Assembly (NCBI GenBank): GCA_963921425.1
Contig: OY992837.1
Coordinates: 13,675,896 to 13,739,895 of the forward strand
Reading direction: 5' to 3'
Source: Dryas octopetala
Taxonomy: Eukaryota > Streptophyta > Magnoliopsida > Rosales > Rosaceae
Length of the DNA stretch: 64,000 bases
The translations under genes were made by a program, and so were the position numbers. Below are positions 12,581 to 23,660 of the stretch, in pieces; the stretch's first letter is position 1, and the number at the start of each line of letters is the position of its first letter. Under the pieces are notes generated by a model. That model had not been told where the DNA came from and did not search any database. It worked only from the letters and a program-made list of their open reading frames with translations.

Positions 12581-13319
12581 TGAAACAAAAATGCATCCAT
12601 AAGTTTCTTCTTATGGGTTGTAATTATAGCCTTCTATTAGACTTCTCGTTAATTAGGGCCTTGTGTAGTATTTATGAATAGATAGTACGAACAATGGTTC
12701 TCAAAGTTTCATGTTATACTACCTATCATGGTTGTTATTGTCTTGTGGAGACTTATGAATGAGTGCTTCTATTACCATCGCACATTGCTCATCTCACCCA
12801 TCTACTCTATCCTCTTCACACTGCAGGCTTAATCAATCATTAGAGTTTCCATTGGATCCATAGATCTCTCCTTTCCTCCACCCCTACTCTTCACAATGCA
12901 AGGTATTTGAATGCTCTCTCACTCCTTCGAAATTGAAATGATCAAGTTGAGGTCGTCTATATGTGAATCGAGATGTGGGTTTAGATCTCGCATCCCCATA
13001 TTGCTCAATCTTGATTACAGACAATCTTAAAATAATTTAAAAACAGGTTAGCTTTTTTTTTTTTTTTCAATGGGCATATATGTAAATGAATTGTCATTGA
13101 AAAGCCCCATCTCACTCGGCACTTTTTTGGGTACATATCCAATAACTTGGGTCTTCACCTACGAATTTTCATGCATTGCCCTATCAGCATAATACATCAA
13201 TTCCATTCTTCCTAATCCATCATGAAAAAGCAGTTCTCAACATTACTAACTTCTATTCTAGAAGCTTTCCAATGCCAACAACTTAATAACTCCAGCACAA
13301 AATCTTGGCAAAGTATGTT
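12581..13319. other. Kinesin 3' UTR and intergenic DNA
   Basis: The first about 150 bp after the stop are T-rich and are probably the 3' UTR. Beyond that, no open frame, repeat or RNA gene could be supported. Confidence 0.5.
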
Positions 13320-13800
13320 GAATAATTTTAATCAATATACCATTTTAATACCCCATAAACTATTTTTACCCCCCAACCTAAAATATAACTTTTATGACCC
13401 TTTTTTTTTTTTTCAGACCAAAATACCCTTATACAAATACACTGTAGCGACCAGACAGTCCTCCTGGTGACCATGTGGCGAGTAACTGTAGTAGCCGTTT
13501 CCTCCATCTTCCTACAGGCTGCAGCAACCATGGAGAGTGACCTCTATCACCGGCCAACTCCTATCATCTCCATAGCTCTCTCCCCTTTTCTCTAAAACCA
13601 AATCTGAAAAAAAAAAAAAATTCAAAAACCCATATTTGGGTTTTTCTTTAAATGGGTTGAGAGAAAGAGAGAGAGAAAGGTCGGTTGGGCAGGTGAAGGA
13701 TGGTGGTGGGCATCGGCCAACGACCCATCATATTCTCTCTCAACCCAAATTTGAAAAAAAAACAAAAAACAAAAAAAAATTGAAAACTTAGATTTGGTGG

Positions 13801-14943
13801 ACATGGGTCGGTTTGGTTCGGTTTAGTCCCCAAACCGTTGATTAAACCATTGCCTTCGAGTTGGTGATTTTTTAAACCAAACCAACCCAATAAAAGTGAA
13901 AAAACTGAACCAAACCAAACCAATTAAAATTGGGTTGGGTTGGTCGGTTTGATCAGTTTGGGCTTGGCCCAAAATACAATTAAAATTTAGGCTCAAATTA
14001 AAAATGAATGAAACTTTCTTTAAGTTATAAAATTAATGTCTCTGTTTTCTACACTTGAACCCAATTCAGTGCATGCCTGCTTTTATAGTGGAACAATTAC
14101 AATCACACGTAAAACAAGAAAGCCATATATGTGAAACATTAATATTAATATATTAAAGAACAAAGTCATGTGAAAGATTAATATTAACTTATTATGATAT
14201 TAAAGAACATAGACCATGAAACTAGGGAAGGTGAGATGAGTTCCCATTGCTTTGAGCCTTTGACCATTCTAAACAAGGTGAGATGAGAAACTAGACATGT
14301 GAATATTTAATGGCTTAATTGTGTTTTTACCACCCAAAGTTTACATTGATTCCCACTTTACCTCCCAGAATTTTATTTGTCCCCCTTTACCACCCAAAGT
14401 TTACATTGATTCCCACTTTACTACCCAGAAATTTATTTGTCCCACTTTACCACCCAAAGTTTACATTGATTCTCACTTTACCACCCAAAACTATTTTTCG
14501 TGTCCCAGTTAACCTTTTTCCGTCTATTCTGTCATTCTAGATTCAGGGGGTAAAGTAGGAATCAATGTAAACTTTGGGTGGTAAAGTGGGACAGATAAAG
14601 TTCTGGGTGGTAAAGTGAGAATCAATGTAAACTTTGGGTGGTAAAGTGGGACAAATAAAGTTCTGGGTGGTAAAGTGGGAATCACCCCAAACTTTGGGTG
14701 GTAAAAACACAATTAAGCCATATTTAATTTATTTTATTTTTAGGTCGGGTTGGGTCGGGTAGGGTTTGATCGGTTATTTGGAACCTCAACCTGCTGACCA
14801 ACACGATTACCTGCTAACCAACCCATTTGAGATCGTGTTGGTCAGGTTATGAACCGACCATTCTAAATTGGGTGTTAGAAACCGAACCAACCCAACCCAT
14901 TTTGGTTGGGTTGGTCGGGTTGCATCGGGTTATACCCACCCCT
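13801..14943. mobile_element. Segment inserted into Mutator-like copy 1 (hAT-like ends)
   Basis: Comparison with the second copy, which reads straight through at about 32100, shows that these 1.1 kb are extra. The left end is rich in GGTCGGTTTGG, the right end ends GGGTTATACCCACCCC, and both carry the reciprocal AACCAACCC / GGGTTGGTT motifs usual in a common plant hAT MITE type. I could not define an exact target duplication, so the ends are approximate. Confidence 0.5.
14311..14720. mobile_element. Foldback MITE with tandem-repeat arms
   Basis: The element starts TGGCTTAATTGTG and ends CACAATTAAGCCA and is flanked by a perfect TATTTAA duplication (14304-14310 and 14721-14727). Each arm is built of about three tandem 60-bp units (core CACCCAAAGTTTACATTGAT), so the whole 410 bp is a near-palindrome made of six related units. 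The short open frames found here on both strands are a result of that repetition, not genes. It shares end sequences with the element at 21054-22153. Confidence 0.85.
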
Positions 14944-15441
14944 ATGTGCTATAGCCATATCTGCTTGAATTTTTGGTAGCCATATGGTCAAATTTATGGT
15001 TGTGATATGGTGGAATGTGCTATAGCCAGATTTGGTTGAATTTTTGGTTACCACATGGTCGAATTTGTGGTCGCCACATGGTGGAATGTGCTATAGCCAT
15101 GTAGCGACCACAAATTTGACCATATGGCGACCAAAAATTCAACCAGATCTTGGTTTTTTTTTTTTTAAGAAAAACTCATTTAGAAGGTATTGTTGGGCGA
15201 CGTAGGTTTTTTTTCATTGGATTTTGCTGGGTTTGCTGCATCTGCTGGGTTTTTTCAAGGGAGGGAGGGGTAGTGGTTGGCTGGGGAAGAGGAAAAAAAA
15301 AAACTACAGTAAAAAAAAAGGTTTTATATGAAGGGTATTTTTGACATTTCAAATGCAAAAGGGTCATCAAAGTTATATTTTGGGCTAGGAGGTCAAAATA
15401 GTTTATGCGGTATTAAAATGGTATATTGATTAAAATTACTC

Positions 15442-16106
15442 AATTATGTTCCTACCCTTTTCTTTTGACCTACCATAAGAAAATATATGCAAAAACGTAA
15501 TATTGAAGCAAAAAAAATTTAGTAGATTGGTAACACCGAATTAGCATGCTACGTCTCATAGACAAAAAAATTTCATTGAGCTACCGACTACACTGAAGAT
15601 ATGAATGCTAACGTACAGTTGGGAGTCAAACCCCCATCAAGTTTCTATGAAAAAAAAAAAATGATCTTATTAAAGGACTTCAATCTAAAAATCTTTTTTT
15701 TCTTTTGGTCATCATGGAAAGAACTTACTCAATTACTTCGATGTAAAGCACTTGTTTCTTTTTTGTTTTGTTTTGTTTTAACATAACTTTCTACCTTGAA
15801 TTGAGAACTTGGTAAAATATGTTGATGCTTTTGTTAACTGTGGGTCAAGGAAGAATTGAAATGATTATGAAAAATAGTTTTTTAGTTGAGATGTTTATTT
15901 TAACAGGAGATAAGCCAAAAAAACCTACACAAAACAAAAAGCTAGCCTAATAATGGATCATGAACCATTTCTCAGTTAACGAGAAATGAGGGAGTGGAGC
16001 TGGGCAACAATTGTAAAGAGAGAGTCAGAGAATGATCAAGTGTGGGAGGGTGTTTAGTTTTGCAGAACACTAATCATAGGAATACACATGGAAAAAATAC
16101 AGTAGT
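15442..16106. other. Intergenic DNA, no feature recognised
   Basis: AT-rich sequence with scattered poly-A and poly-T runs. No open frame above background and no inverted repeat seen. Confidence 0.5.
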
Positions 16107-16510
16107 GCTAGATATACCACATTTTTATACCATAATTTCATACCACCTTATGTGGCAACTTACATGGCATTCATACATTGGATACTAAAAAATAAAAATA
16201 AAAACCCAAAAAGGAAAAGAAAAACTATGTCCAATAAAGTAAGAATAATACTATACTTATCACATTCTTATACCACATTTTTATACCATCTCACGTGTCA
16301 TTATTTTATTGGACAGAGTTTTTCTTTTCTTTTTTGAGTTTTTATTTTGATTTTTTAGTATCCAATATATGAATGCTATGTAAGTTGTCACATAAGGTGG
16401 TATGAAATTGTGGTATAAAAATATGGTATATCTAGCATTAATGATAAAGTAATGACAAGTGAGATGCTATAAAAATTTGGTATAAGAATGTGGTAAATAT
16501 AGCATTAATA
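16107..16510. mobile_element. Two interleaved MITE-like inverted repeats (order A-B-A'-B')
   Basis: Arm A (16107-16237, starting GCTAGATATACCAC) pairs with A' (16307-16436, ending GGTATATCTAGC). Between them lies B (about 16239-16306), which pairs not within itself but with B' (about 16440-16510) beyond A'. A and B share the TATACCACATTTTTATACCA core, so they belong to related families. No clear target duplication was found. Confidence 0.65.
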
Positions 16511-17334
16511 ATATAATATTAGAAGGGGTGGTTGAGTTTGGTTTTCACAATTTTTAGAAAATCAAAACCAACATGGAACTGGCTTAGATCCGTTTGGCAT
16601 GGTTTGCTTGGACCGATTGACTATTTCTGTTGGCTAACCAAACCAAACCGCCTGGATTGGTTCGGATTGGCTAGTCTCGATGTTTTTTTTGGTTTTCTAC
16701 CAATTGCCAAAATGGATTTGGTTGTCAATAAGGTAATTTCATCTTTACGCAATTTTTGCTTTCAACCCTTTTTCTTTTTTGTGAAGTTAAATGAATATTT
16801 TTCAAGATTTTCAATGCCCAACACAAAACCCAAACTGCTTCCTACATTTTCTATGTAAAAGAAGTGACATATTATCACAGAATTTTTTTCATTTAAAACA
16901 TAAGAGTCCTAAGAAAATACAAGGTTATACGCGAGAATATCCACCAAGTGTAAACTAAACTTACATATTAACTTTTCAGGGATATCTTTGTTCCATTCGA
17001 AGGAAGAACCATACCAGGTCAAGCCTCATACCAGGTCCTCGCATACCCATAAGCACTGTGAACCACTTGGACCATAAAACCTCTACCAACACAACAAACT
17101 ATCATTGCACCAACACCACCATCACCACAATCAACCAACCTGCAACAACTACCACACCAACAAACTTTCACACCCAGCTCTAAAGACCAGAAGAATCTAC
17201 ATGATAAGAGACATAAATTTCACATAACATAGACACCGACATCTATCGTTGTTAAAAGTGCAGTAGTTTCAAAGTTTATTGTGATAATGAGGAGGATTTG
17301 AAAAAACTTTGAATTTTCAAAGATGCAAATCAAC
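16511..17334. other. Intergenic DNA downstream of the PPR gene
   Basis: No gene recognised. A 300-bp open frame at 16532-16858 lacks any domain and looks like transposon-derived sequence rich in GGTTTGG / CCAAACC motifs. Confidence 0.5.
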
Positions 17335-19127
17335 TCATGTTATCAATGCCAACAAAGCAGGATCTACATTATCCTTAGACAATAAATCAACTATCAATTC
17401 CAACGTTGATGCATCTGCGGAGAAACCCCTTTCCACCATTTCTTGAATAAGTCCCGTCGCCCTTAATGCCTCATTGTTATTTACAACCCCTTAATTGTGT
17501 TATACGTGCAACCATTTGGAGAACAGCCTTTCCCTTTCATTTGTGCAAGCAACTTCTCTGCTTCATTTATTAGGCCCCTCTTACAAAATCCACTAATCAT
17601 TATATTATATGTCCACACATCAGGTTCAAATCCCTTTGATGATAAACTGCAAAAGAGATCCCTTGCAGATTCAAGTTTTCCAGCTTTGCACAAACCTTCA
17701 ATTAGAATATTGTAAATCACAATATTCATATCCAACTTCTTGCCTTCTATCTCTCTAAACAATTCTATTGCCATAGAAAGTCGTTGGTTTTTACAAAGGC
17801 CATCCAGTAAAACAGCATAAGTTTGGACATTTGGAAGTTGGCCACAAGCTTGCATCTTAGAGAGCAAGTTTTGAGCATCTTGTGTTCTCCCCACTTTGCA
17901 AAAACCACCCATAAGAGTGGTATAAGTAATGGTATCTGGAATGATTTCCTTGAGAGACATTTCTTCAAAAAGCATCATGGCCTCTTCGATCTTTTTATGC
18001 TTGCAATATCCGTTTATCAATATGTTATAACTATGAGCATTGACAATGGTATCCTTGCTACGCATTAGATCAAAAACTTTTTTTGCCTTGTCCATTTCTC
18101 CTCGCAAGCAGTAACCATCCATAAGCGAACAGTACGTAACTGTATCAGGTTCAATACCTCTTTGAATCATAATTTCAACCACACTTTTTGCTTCCACAGC
18201 TTTCCCCTCCTTACAAAGTGTATCTACTAAGACACTGAAGGTGCGTACATCTGGAAAGATTTTTTTACTCACCATTTCCTTCAATAATCTCGTAGTTTCT
18301 TCCCACTCTCCTAATTTGCAAACTCCATCAATCAAAGAGTTATAAGTAATGACGTTTGGAGGAATACCCCTACTAATCATTTCTGTAAAGAGGTTCAATG
18401 CATCAGCAACTAGCGTGTCTTTACAAAGACTGTCAATGATCATGCTATAGGAAACTACGTTAGGTTTACAGCCTTCTTGTTCCATCTTCCTAAGCAATTG
18501 AATAGCCGCGCCATTCTTACCCATTTTACAAAAAGCGTTTATTAATGTATTATATGTGACCACATCGGGCTTACAACCTCCCTCCACCATATTTCTGTAC
18601 AGTCCTGCAGCCTCAGCAACTCTATCTTCGAGAAGAAAGCCCCTGATTAGAGTGGTGAAGGTTGCAACATTTGGTTCAAAGCCAAATTTGAAGAATTTTC
18701 CCAAGACAGATAAACTACAACCCATTTGGTTCAGATGACTAAAACAATTAATGATAATGTTTAGAGTATAAACATCAGGTGCAATTCCCAACAGGCACAT
18801 TTGGTTATTCAAAGAGATGACTGCCGAATAATGTTTCAATTTGGCAAGTTGACCCAAGATTTGAGTGAAACGGACAACCGAAGGCAGAGGACGCATTTGA
18901 AGCATGGTATTGAACAAATTGAAAGCATCGTGGAGATTAGTGGGTTTGGGTTGGGGGTTTGTAGATTTTGTTGGGTTTGAGGATTGAGAATGAAACAAGG
19001 CAAAGTAATTGTTGAAGAAAAGAAGATGAGTAGAGTAGTGAAGACAAGGCAAAGGAATACCTCTGTGTCTGTTGCAAGAAGAAGAAGCACTTCTCCACAT
19101 CGTCGTCTTCAGCATCTCGGAGCACAC
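17335..19127 (-). CDS. P-class pentatricopeptide repeat protein, Rf-like, with 3' frameshift
   Basis: A single-exon frame from ATG at 19127 to TAA at 17483-17481 gives 548 residues. The N-terminus is basic and serine-rich and could be a mitochondrial presequence (the alternative ATG at residue 10 would also fit). From about residue 82 there are 13 complete 35-residue PPR motifs, most reading xVxTYNxLIxGxCK...GxxP, and the start of a fourteenth. No E, DYW or SMR domain is present, so it is P-class, close to the Rf/RPF1 type that binds and processes mitochondrial RNA. The family's usual C-terminal tail (about 48 residues) follows in another frame, ending at TGA 17337-17335, so about one base was lost near 17485-17500. 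The gene is otherwise intact; it may work with a short C-terminus or be newly decayed. Confidence 0.85.
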
Positions 19128-19836
19128 GGTCAGCTCAAGTGGTTTTGGAATGTGTGTTGGAGCAACCGGTTGAGGAGTGCATGAACTAATGGATCTCGGT
19201 TTGGATTACTGGGTGGGCTTGCAGGTGGACTAGTGGGTGAGCCTTCAAGCCCAATTTCCAGCCCACCCGCTAGTGGCTGGGTTGGGAGGCTGCTGGGTGG
19301 GCTTGCAAATGTAACGGACGTCCAAAATCCTTTCAGCTTAAGGCTTTATCCAGAAAGAAATTACAATTTTCCACATCGTCGTCTTCAGCATCTCGGAGCC
19401 CACGGTCAGAGAAAGCTGGGAACAAAGCTCAAATGGATTTTCTTCAGAAAGATCAAGTCTGTGATTTTAGCTAACTGAGAATTCGACCAGAACCTTGCGT
19501 GTGCCGTGTGCCCCATTTTATATATTTATGAGCTTTTTTTGGTTTTTAAAAATATTAGAATTTTTTTTTGGTACACGTGCCAACTCATATATGATCTAGG
19601 TGACGAAATGACCAATATGCCCTGCCACGTCATCAAAATTGATGGAGGTTATAACGAAATTGAGCCAAAAGGACACATTGAAACACGAAATATACTATTA
19701 GGTGACAAATTGATACAAATGAAACGAGATGGGTGAATTGAGATTTCGTTGCAATGTCAAGGGCAAAAGTGGTATATAGCCTTCTTTTTTTATTTTGTCA
19801 AAATAGTTTTCTATTCTTTTACATGATCACTTTTGA
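19128..19836. other. PPR upstream region with a partial duplicate of the gene's 5' end
   Basis: The stretch 19369-19413 repeats the first codons and leader of the PPR gene (compare 19091-19135; shared core CATCGTCGTCTTCAGCATC) almost exactly. Between the copies lies a GC-richer stretch with repeated GGGTGGGCTTGCA motifs. Confidence 0.7.
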
Positions 19837-20192
19837 AGGCTTTTTTTATATTTTATCCATCTGAACTTTAATATCGATCTCACTTCATCGCTTAATAATA
19901 AAATTGTACTAATTTACCACCATAATTTTAGATGTTTTGCAATGTTAGATCTCGCCGAGATTCCATCACACTTTTTGTGAAAAATAAGCATTTACGATGC
20001 ACGTACCTTTTAAGTATTTTTATGTCATATGTGATTCACGTGCTTATTTTTAACTAAAAGTGTGATGTAATCTGCATGAGGTCTCACATTGAAAAAGTTT
20101 TTAAATTTAGATGGTAAATTGGTACAATTTTTTATTAGGTGATAAAATGAAATCGACCACAAGGTTCAGATGGATAAAATGTTAAAAAGCCT
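19837..20192. mobile_element. Foldback MITE with ACTTTTGA target duplication
   Basis: The ends read AGGCTTTTTT and AAAAAGCCT, and the arms pair over more than 100 bp (TTTTATCCATCTGAAC with GTTCAGATGGATAAAA). Flanks are a perfect 8-bp ACTTTTGA (19829-19836 and 20193-20200), or 9 bp if the next A is counted. The class is Mutator-like or hAT-like. No coding capacity. Confidence 0.85.
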
Positions 20193-20226
20193 ACTTTTGA
20201 ATTTGGCGTATATGTAAATATATAAA

Positions 20227-20621
20227 GGGATTAATGTCATTTTGCTCCCCAGACTATTACACATGTATCAGTTTGCTCCCCAGACTTCTAATTTGGAAAA
20301 TTAAGGACCCTGACTTTTTCAATTTTGCCAATTAAGGTTATTCCGTCAATTTATACATTTTTCATTTAAAATGTCGAGATGATCAAGCAAAATTTAGCAA
20401 GAAATAAAAGAGGAAAAATGATGCATGAGGAAAAAATGATAAGATCTAATTGGAAGGGACCATTTTGCCCTCAAAGATTTGGATAAAAAATGTGTAAATT
20501 GACAAAAGAACCTCAATTGGCAAAATTGAAAAAGTCAGAGTCCTTAATTTTCCAAATTAGAAGTCTGGGGAGCAAACTGATACAAGTGTAATAGTCGGGG
20601 GAGCAAAATGGTATTAATCCC
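20227..20621. mobile_element. Mutator-like MITE with perfect 9-bp target duplication
   Basis: Starts GGGATTAATGTCATTTTGC and ends GCAAAATGGTATTAATCCC, flanked by ATATATAAA on both sides (20218-20226, 20622-20630). The arms pair for about 130 bp. Non-coding, 395 bp. Confidence 0.85.
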
Positions 20622-21053
20622 ATATATAAATGATATGTCTATGAAAATCTCCATTTTTGGGCTGATGCATTCACATCTACTAATGTTGTCAAAAAAATTA
20701 AGGGCTGCTATATGTGCACCCCTCTTCTTCTCACTACACACACATTTCTCACCTCACACCCCATTTTTTTTAATTTTATCAATTTCTTAATACACTTCCC
20801 TAAAATTCTTGAAATACTCTCATTATACAACAAAACCTAGCACACCCCCATTACCCGCCGTTGGCGGTCCAACCTTCTGCGACTATCGTTGGCAGGTTGT
20901 CATCCCTTACCCTTTCACTCACCCCCTTTCTCTCTTTCCCTTTCTTTTCTCTCTGCCTTTTGCGCTCTCTCTGGTTTGTTGCAGAGGCTGGCGACCTTAC
21001 TAGCCTCCAGATCGATGGACGCTTGTGCTACAAATGTGTAGGTCTTTTATTTA

Positions 21054-22153
21054 TGGCTTAATTATTGATTTACCATCCAAAATTGTAACTCATTCTCATA
21101 TTGTCACCTGAAATATTTTTTGTCCCATATTACCACCTGTGACTTACATTTTTGTCTTATTTTATCTTGTTCCGTCAACAATTCCGTTAAAAATGCTGAC
21201 GTGGCCGTTAATACTGACGTGGCACGCTGGTCATGCGCAACGTGTCATATCTTTGCTTTTATTTTCCTACTTTTATAAACTTTGAAAATTAATTAAAAAT
21301 AGCTCTAAACTCAGAAAAATATATGAAAAATTCCTACGGACTCGTCTTGATTAGCACTAATTTACTATAGGATTAAATTACCAATTTGCCCTCTAAAAAT
21401 TTCCAAAAAAATTGGAAAGTCTAAATTTATTTCTAAAAAATTAAAATAAATTTCCCTCTAAATAAATTCTAGAATTTTTGTAAACTCTTGGACGAATTCT
21501 AAAAAATATTTTGGAAATTACCAAAAGCCTGTTTTAGAGAATTATTTTGAGACTTTACAGAAATTCTAGAATTTTTTTTAAATTTATTTTATATATGAAA
21601 ATTTACTTTTCTCTAAGACCAAGAGGTCTTTTGGATAGCAAGTGTTCACGAGAAATGTATTGTTAGTTTTTAGAAGACTAATGGTGCAGAACTCGTATTT
21701 TTTGGAGTTCGGGAGGTTATCCTCTGAATTTTCAAAGAGTGTAGAGTATTTTAATTTTTTATAAATAAATTTGGACTTCTCAAATTTTCTGGAAATTTTT
21801 AGAGAGAAAATTGGTATTTTGACCCCATCATAAATTAGCACTAGTCAAGACGAGTTCATAGGAATTTTCAGTGTATTTTTCTGAGTTCTGAGCTATTTTT
21901 AATTAATTTTCAAAATTTATAAAAATAGGAAAAAAAATCAGAAAATACAAGAAAAAATGTGACACGTGGCTCGCATCCAGCATGCCACGTCAACATTAAC
22001 GGCCAAGTCAGCAGTTTTAACAGAGTTGTTGACAGAAAAAGGTAAAATGAGACACGAATGTAAGTTACAAGTGGTAATCTGGGACAAAAAAACTTTCAGG
22101 TGGCAATGTGGGAATGAATTACAATTTTGAGTGGTAAATCGGTAATTAAGCCA
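21054..22153. mobile_element. 1.1-kb near-palindromic foldback element
   Basis: Starts TGGCTTAATTATTGA and ends TCGGTAATTAAGCCA, flanked by a perfect TTATTTA duplication (21047-21053 and 22154-22160). Almost the whole element pairs with itself, including the inner ACGTGGCACGC / CATGCCACGT and GACTCGTCTTGA / TCAAGACGAGT blocks. Its ends match those of the 410-bp element at 14311, so the two belong to one family. No protein is encoded. Confidence 0.85.
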
Positions 22154-22393
22154 TTATTTATTTATTAGGGGAAGGGGAGTAATTCAATTGCCTATCAAAC
22201 TGGGCTACTCCAACAATTTCTACAAATGTGTAGGTTTAATGATAGTTTTTTTATAGCTGGGGAATGGTTCAAGTTTTTCTATACATAATAGTATTTTGAA
22301 TTTTAGTTAGGTGTTCTTGTTGGTTAGTTTTGTGAATCGTAATAGGTTTTTAATTTTAGGTATATGTACATTTCAAGTAAATGAGTGTAATTT

Positions 22394-22863
22394 GGCTCAA
22401 TTACAAAATGCACCCACCAATTATAGGTAGTATTTTAGATTGGTCTATGAATAAAAAAATGTTTTAGATTGGTCCACTAACTAATACAAAGGTACAAAAC
22501 AGCATATCCATTATAAATTCCGTCAAAAAAGATAGTTGAATGTCACTTTGCTCTACATGGATTTATAATGTCATATTGATTTAAAAAATAAAACAAAACT
22601 AACAAAAGTTTTAAACCTTATAAAAATAAAATTAAATATGACATCATTAATCTATGTGGTTTAAATTTGGTGTCCACATCATTCAAAAAATCCACGTCAG
22701 CACTGTCTACATTGACATTTAACGTCCTTATTAACGAAATTTGTAACGGATGTGCTGTTTTGTAAATTTTTATTAGTTAGTGTATTAATCTGAAATATTT
22801 TTTTTGTTAATGGACCAATCTGAAATACCCCCTATAGTTAGTGGATGTAATTGTAATTGAGCC
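22394..22863. mobile_element. Foldback MITE
   Basis: The left arm GGCTCAATTACAA pairs with the right arm TTGTAATTGAGCC, and the pairing extends inward (AGATTGGTCCA with TGGACCAATCT). About 470 bp, with no certain target duplication. Confidence 0.7.
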
Positions 22864-23179
22864 TATTATTTATCATCACCCATGCTAATCAAATCATAAT
22901 AAATTTTGAAATTTGAAAAGCTAACAAAAGTGCATGTGCAACAAATCAAATAAAATGGAAGGTCAATCATAATCCAAACCTATACAATCAGAAATATCAA
23001 ATGAAGAATAGTTTGTTTAAGAAGAAAATACTAAATTTTAATTTATTAAAAATCAAGATTGGTTATAGGATACACAAATTTAATACAATCTACAAACCAT
23101 GCACAACCATTGTCTTACGGTCTTACCAAAAAGACATACCACGATCCTTTAACACAAAAACAAGCAATATATAATATTA
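22864..23179. other. Intergenic DNA, nothing recognised
   Basis: AT-rich and unremarkable on both strands. Confidence 0.5.
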
Positions 23180-23660
23180 TGCTTTTTCGGCTCACAAAAA
23201 AAACCCGAGAGATTGGCTAAAGCCAATAATGATCTGACCTATTCTGCCTGAAGATTAACCATTAAGATTGGCTAGACCCAACAATTTGACTTACTCTACC
23301 GGATTATTAACCATTAAGCAGGCTTGAAGAGAGTCTGACTCCACAATAAAAGGCAAAGCATGTTGTACGCCCAGTTTAACTACTAAGAAACCCCTTAATC
23401 CCTAAGCGATAAAGTAGTTTCCCCAATTTTATAGCAGTCATTCTTAATTCAAATAGGGAAAATCACCAACAAGCTTTTTGTCAATATGCTCTAGAGACAA
23501 AACCTTTCTTCCTTCTCGCTTCAAGATGATGGAATACAATGCTAGTTTAGGAAAATGCATGACCACAACCGCTGCAAGAGACATGACAACACTCAAACCA
23601 AACAAAACTAGTTTATGATAAAACCCTAGAAAGATCATCTCTAAGATCAAGAAAGGGACA
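23180..23660 (-). pseudogene. Degenerate LINE-type RNase H (RVT_3) fragment
   Basis: Read on the minus strand, broken frames give VKLGVQHALPFIVESDSLQAC, which carries the ESDS motif of plant RVT_3 RNase H domains, preceded by a VVMHFPKL-like stretch in the frame 23444-23650. Stops and frame changes interrupt it. It is a relic of a non-LTR element or of a RVT_3 host gene. Confidence 0.5.

Larger units (their letters stand above)
13320..15441. mobile_element. Mutator-like non-autonomous element, copy 1
   Basis: Long terminal inverted repeats start GAATAATTTTAATC and end GATTAAAATTACTC, and pair for about 100 bp or more inward. They are flanked by AAGTATGTT (13311-13319) and AATTATGTT (15442-15450), a 9-bp target duplication with one mismatch, which is typical of Mutator-like elements. 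The interior holds a GA/CT-rich segment, a 71-bp tandem repeat (GTGCTATAGCC at 14946, 15017 and 15088) and its inverted copy. No transposase is encoded. Two further insertions lie inside: an hAT-like segment at about 13801-14943 and, within that, a foldback element at 14311-14720. A second copy lies at 31624-34595. Confidence 0.75.

Noticed and set aside
14319-14712. Repeated-peptide frames that look like a tandem-repeat protein
   Set aside because: The same peptide appears on both strands because the foldback element is a palindrome of 60-bp units.
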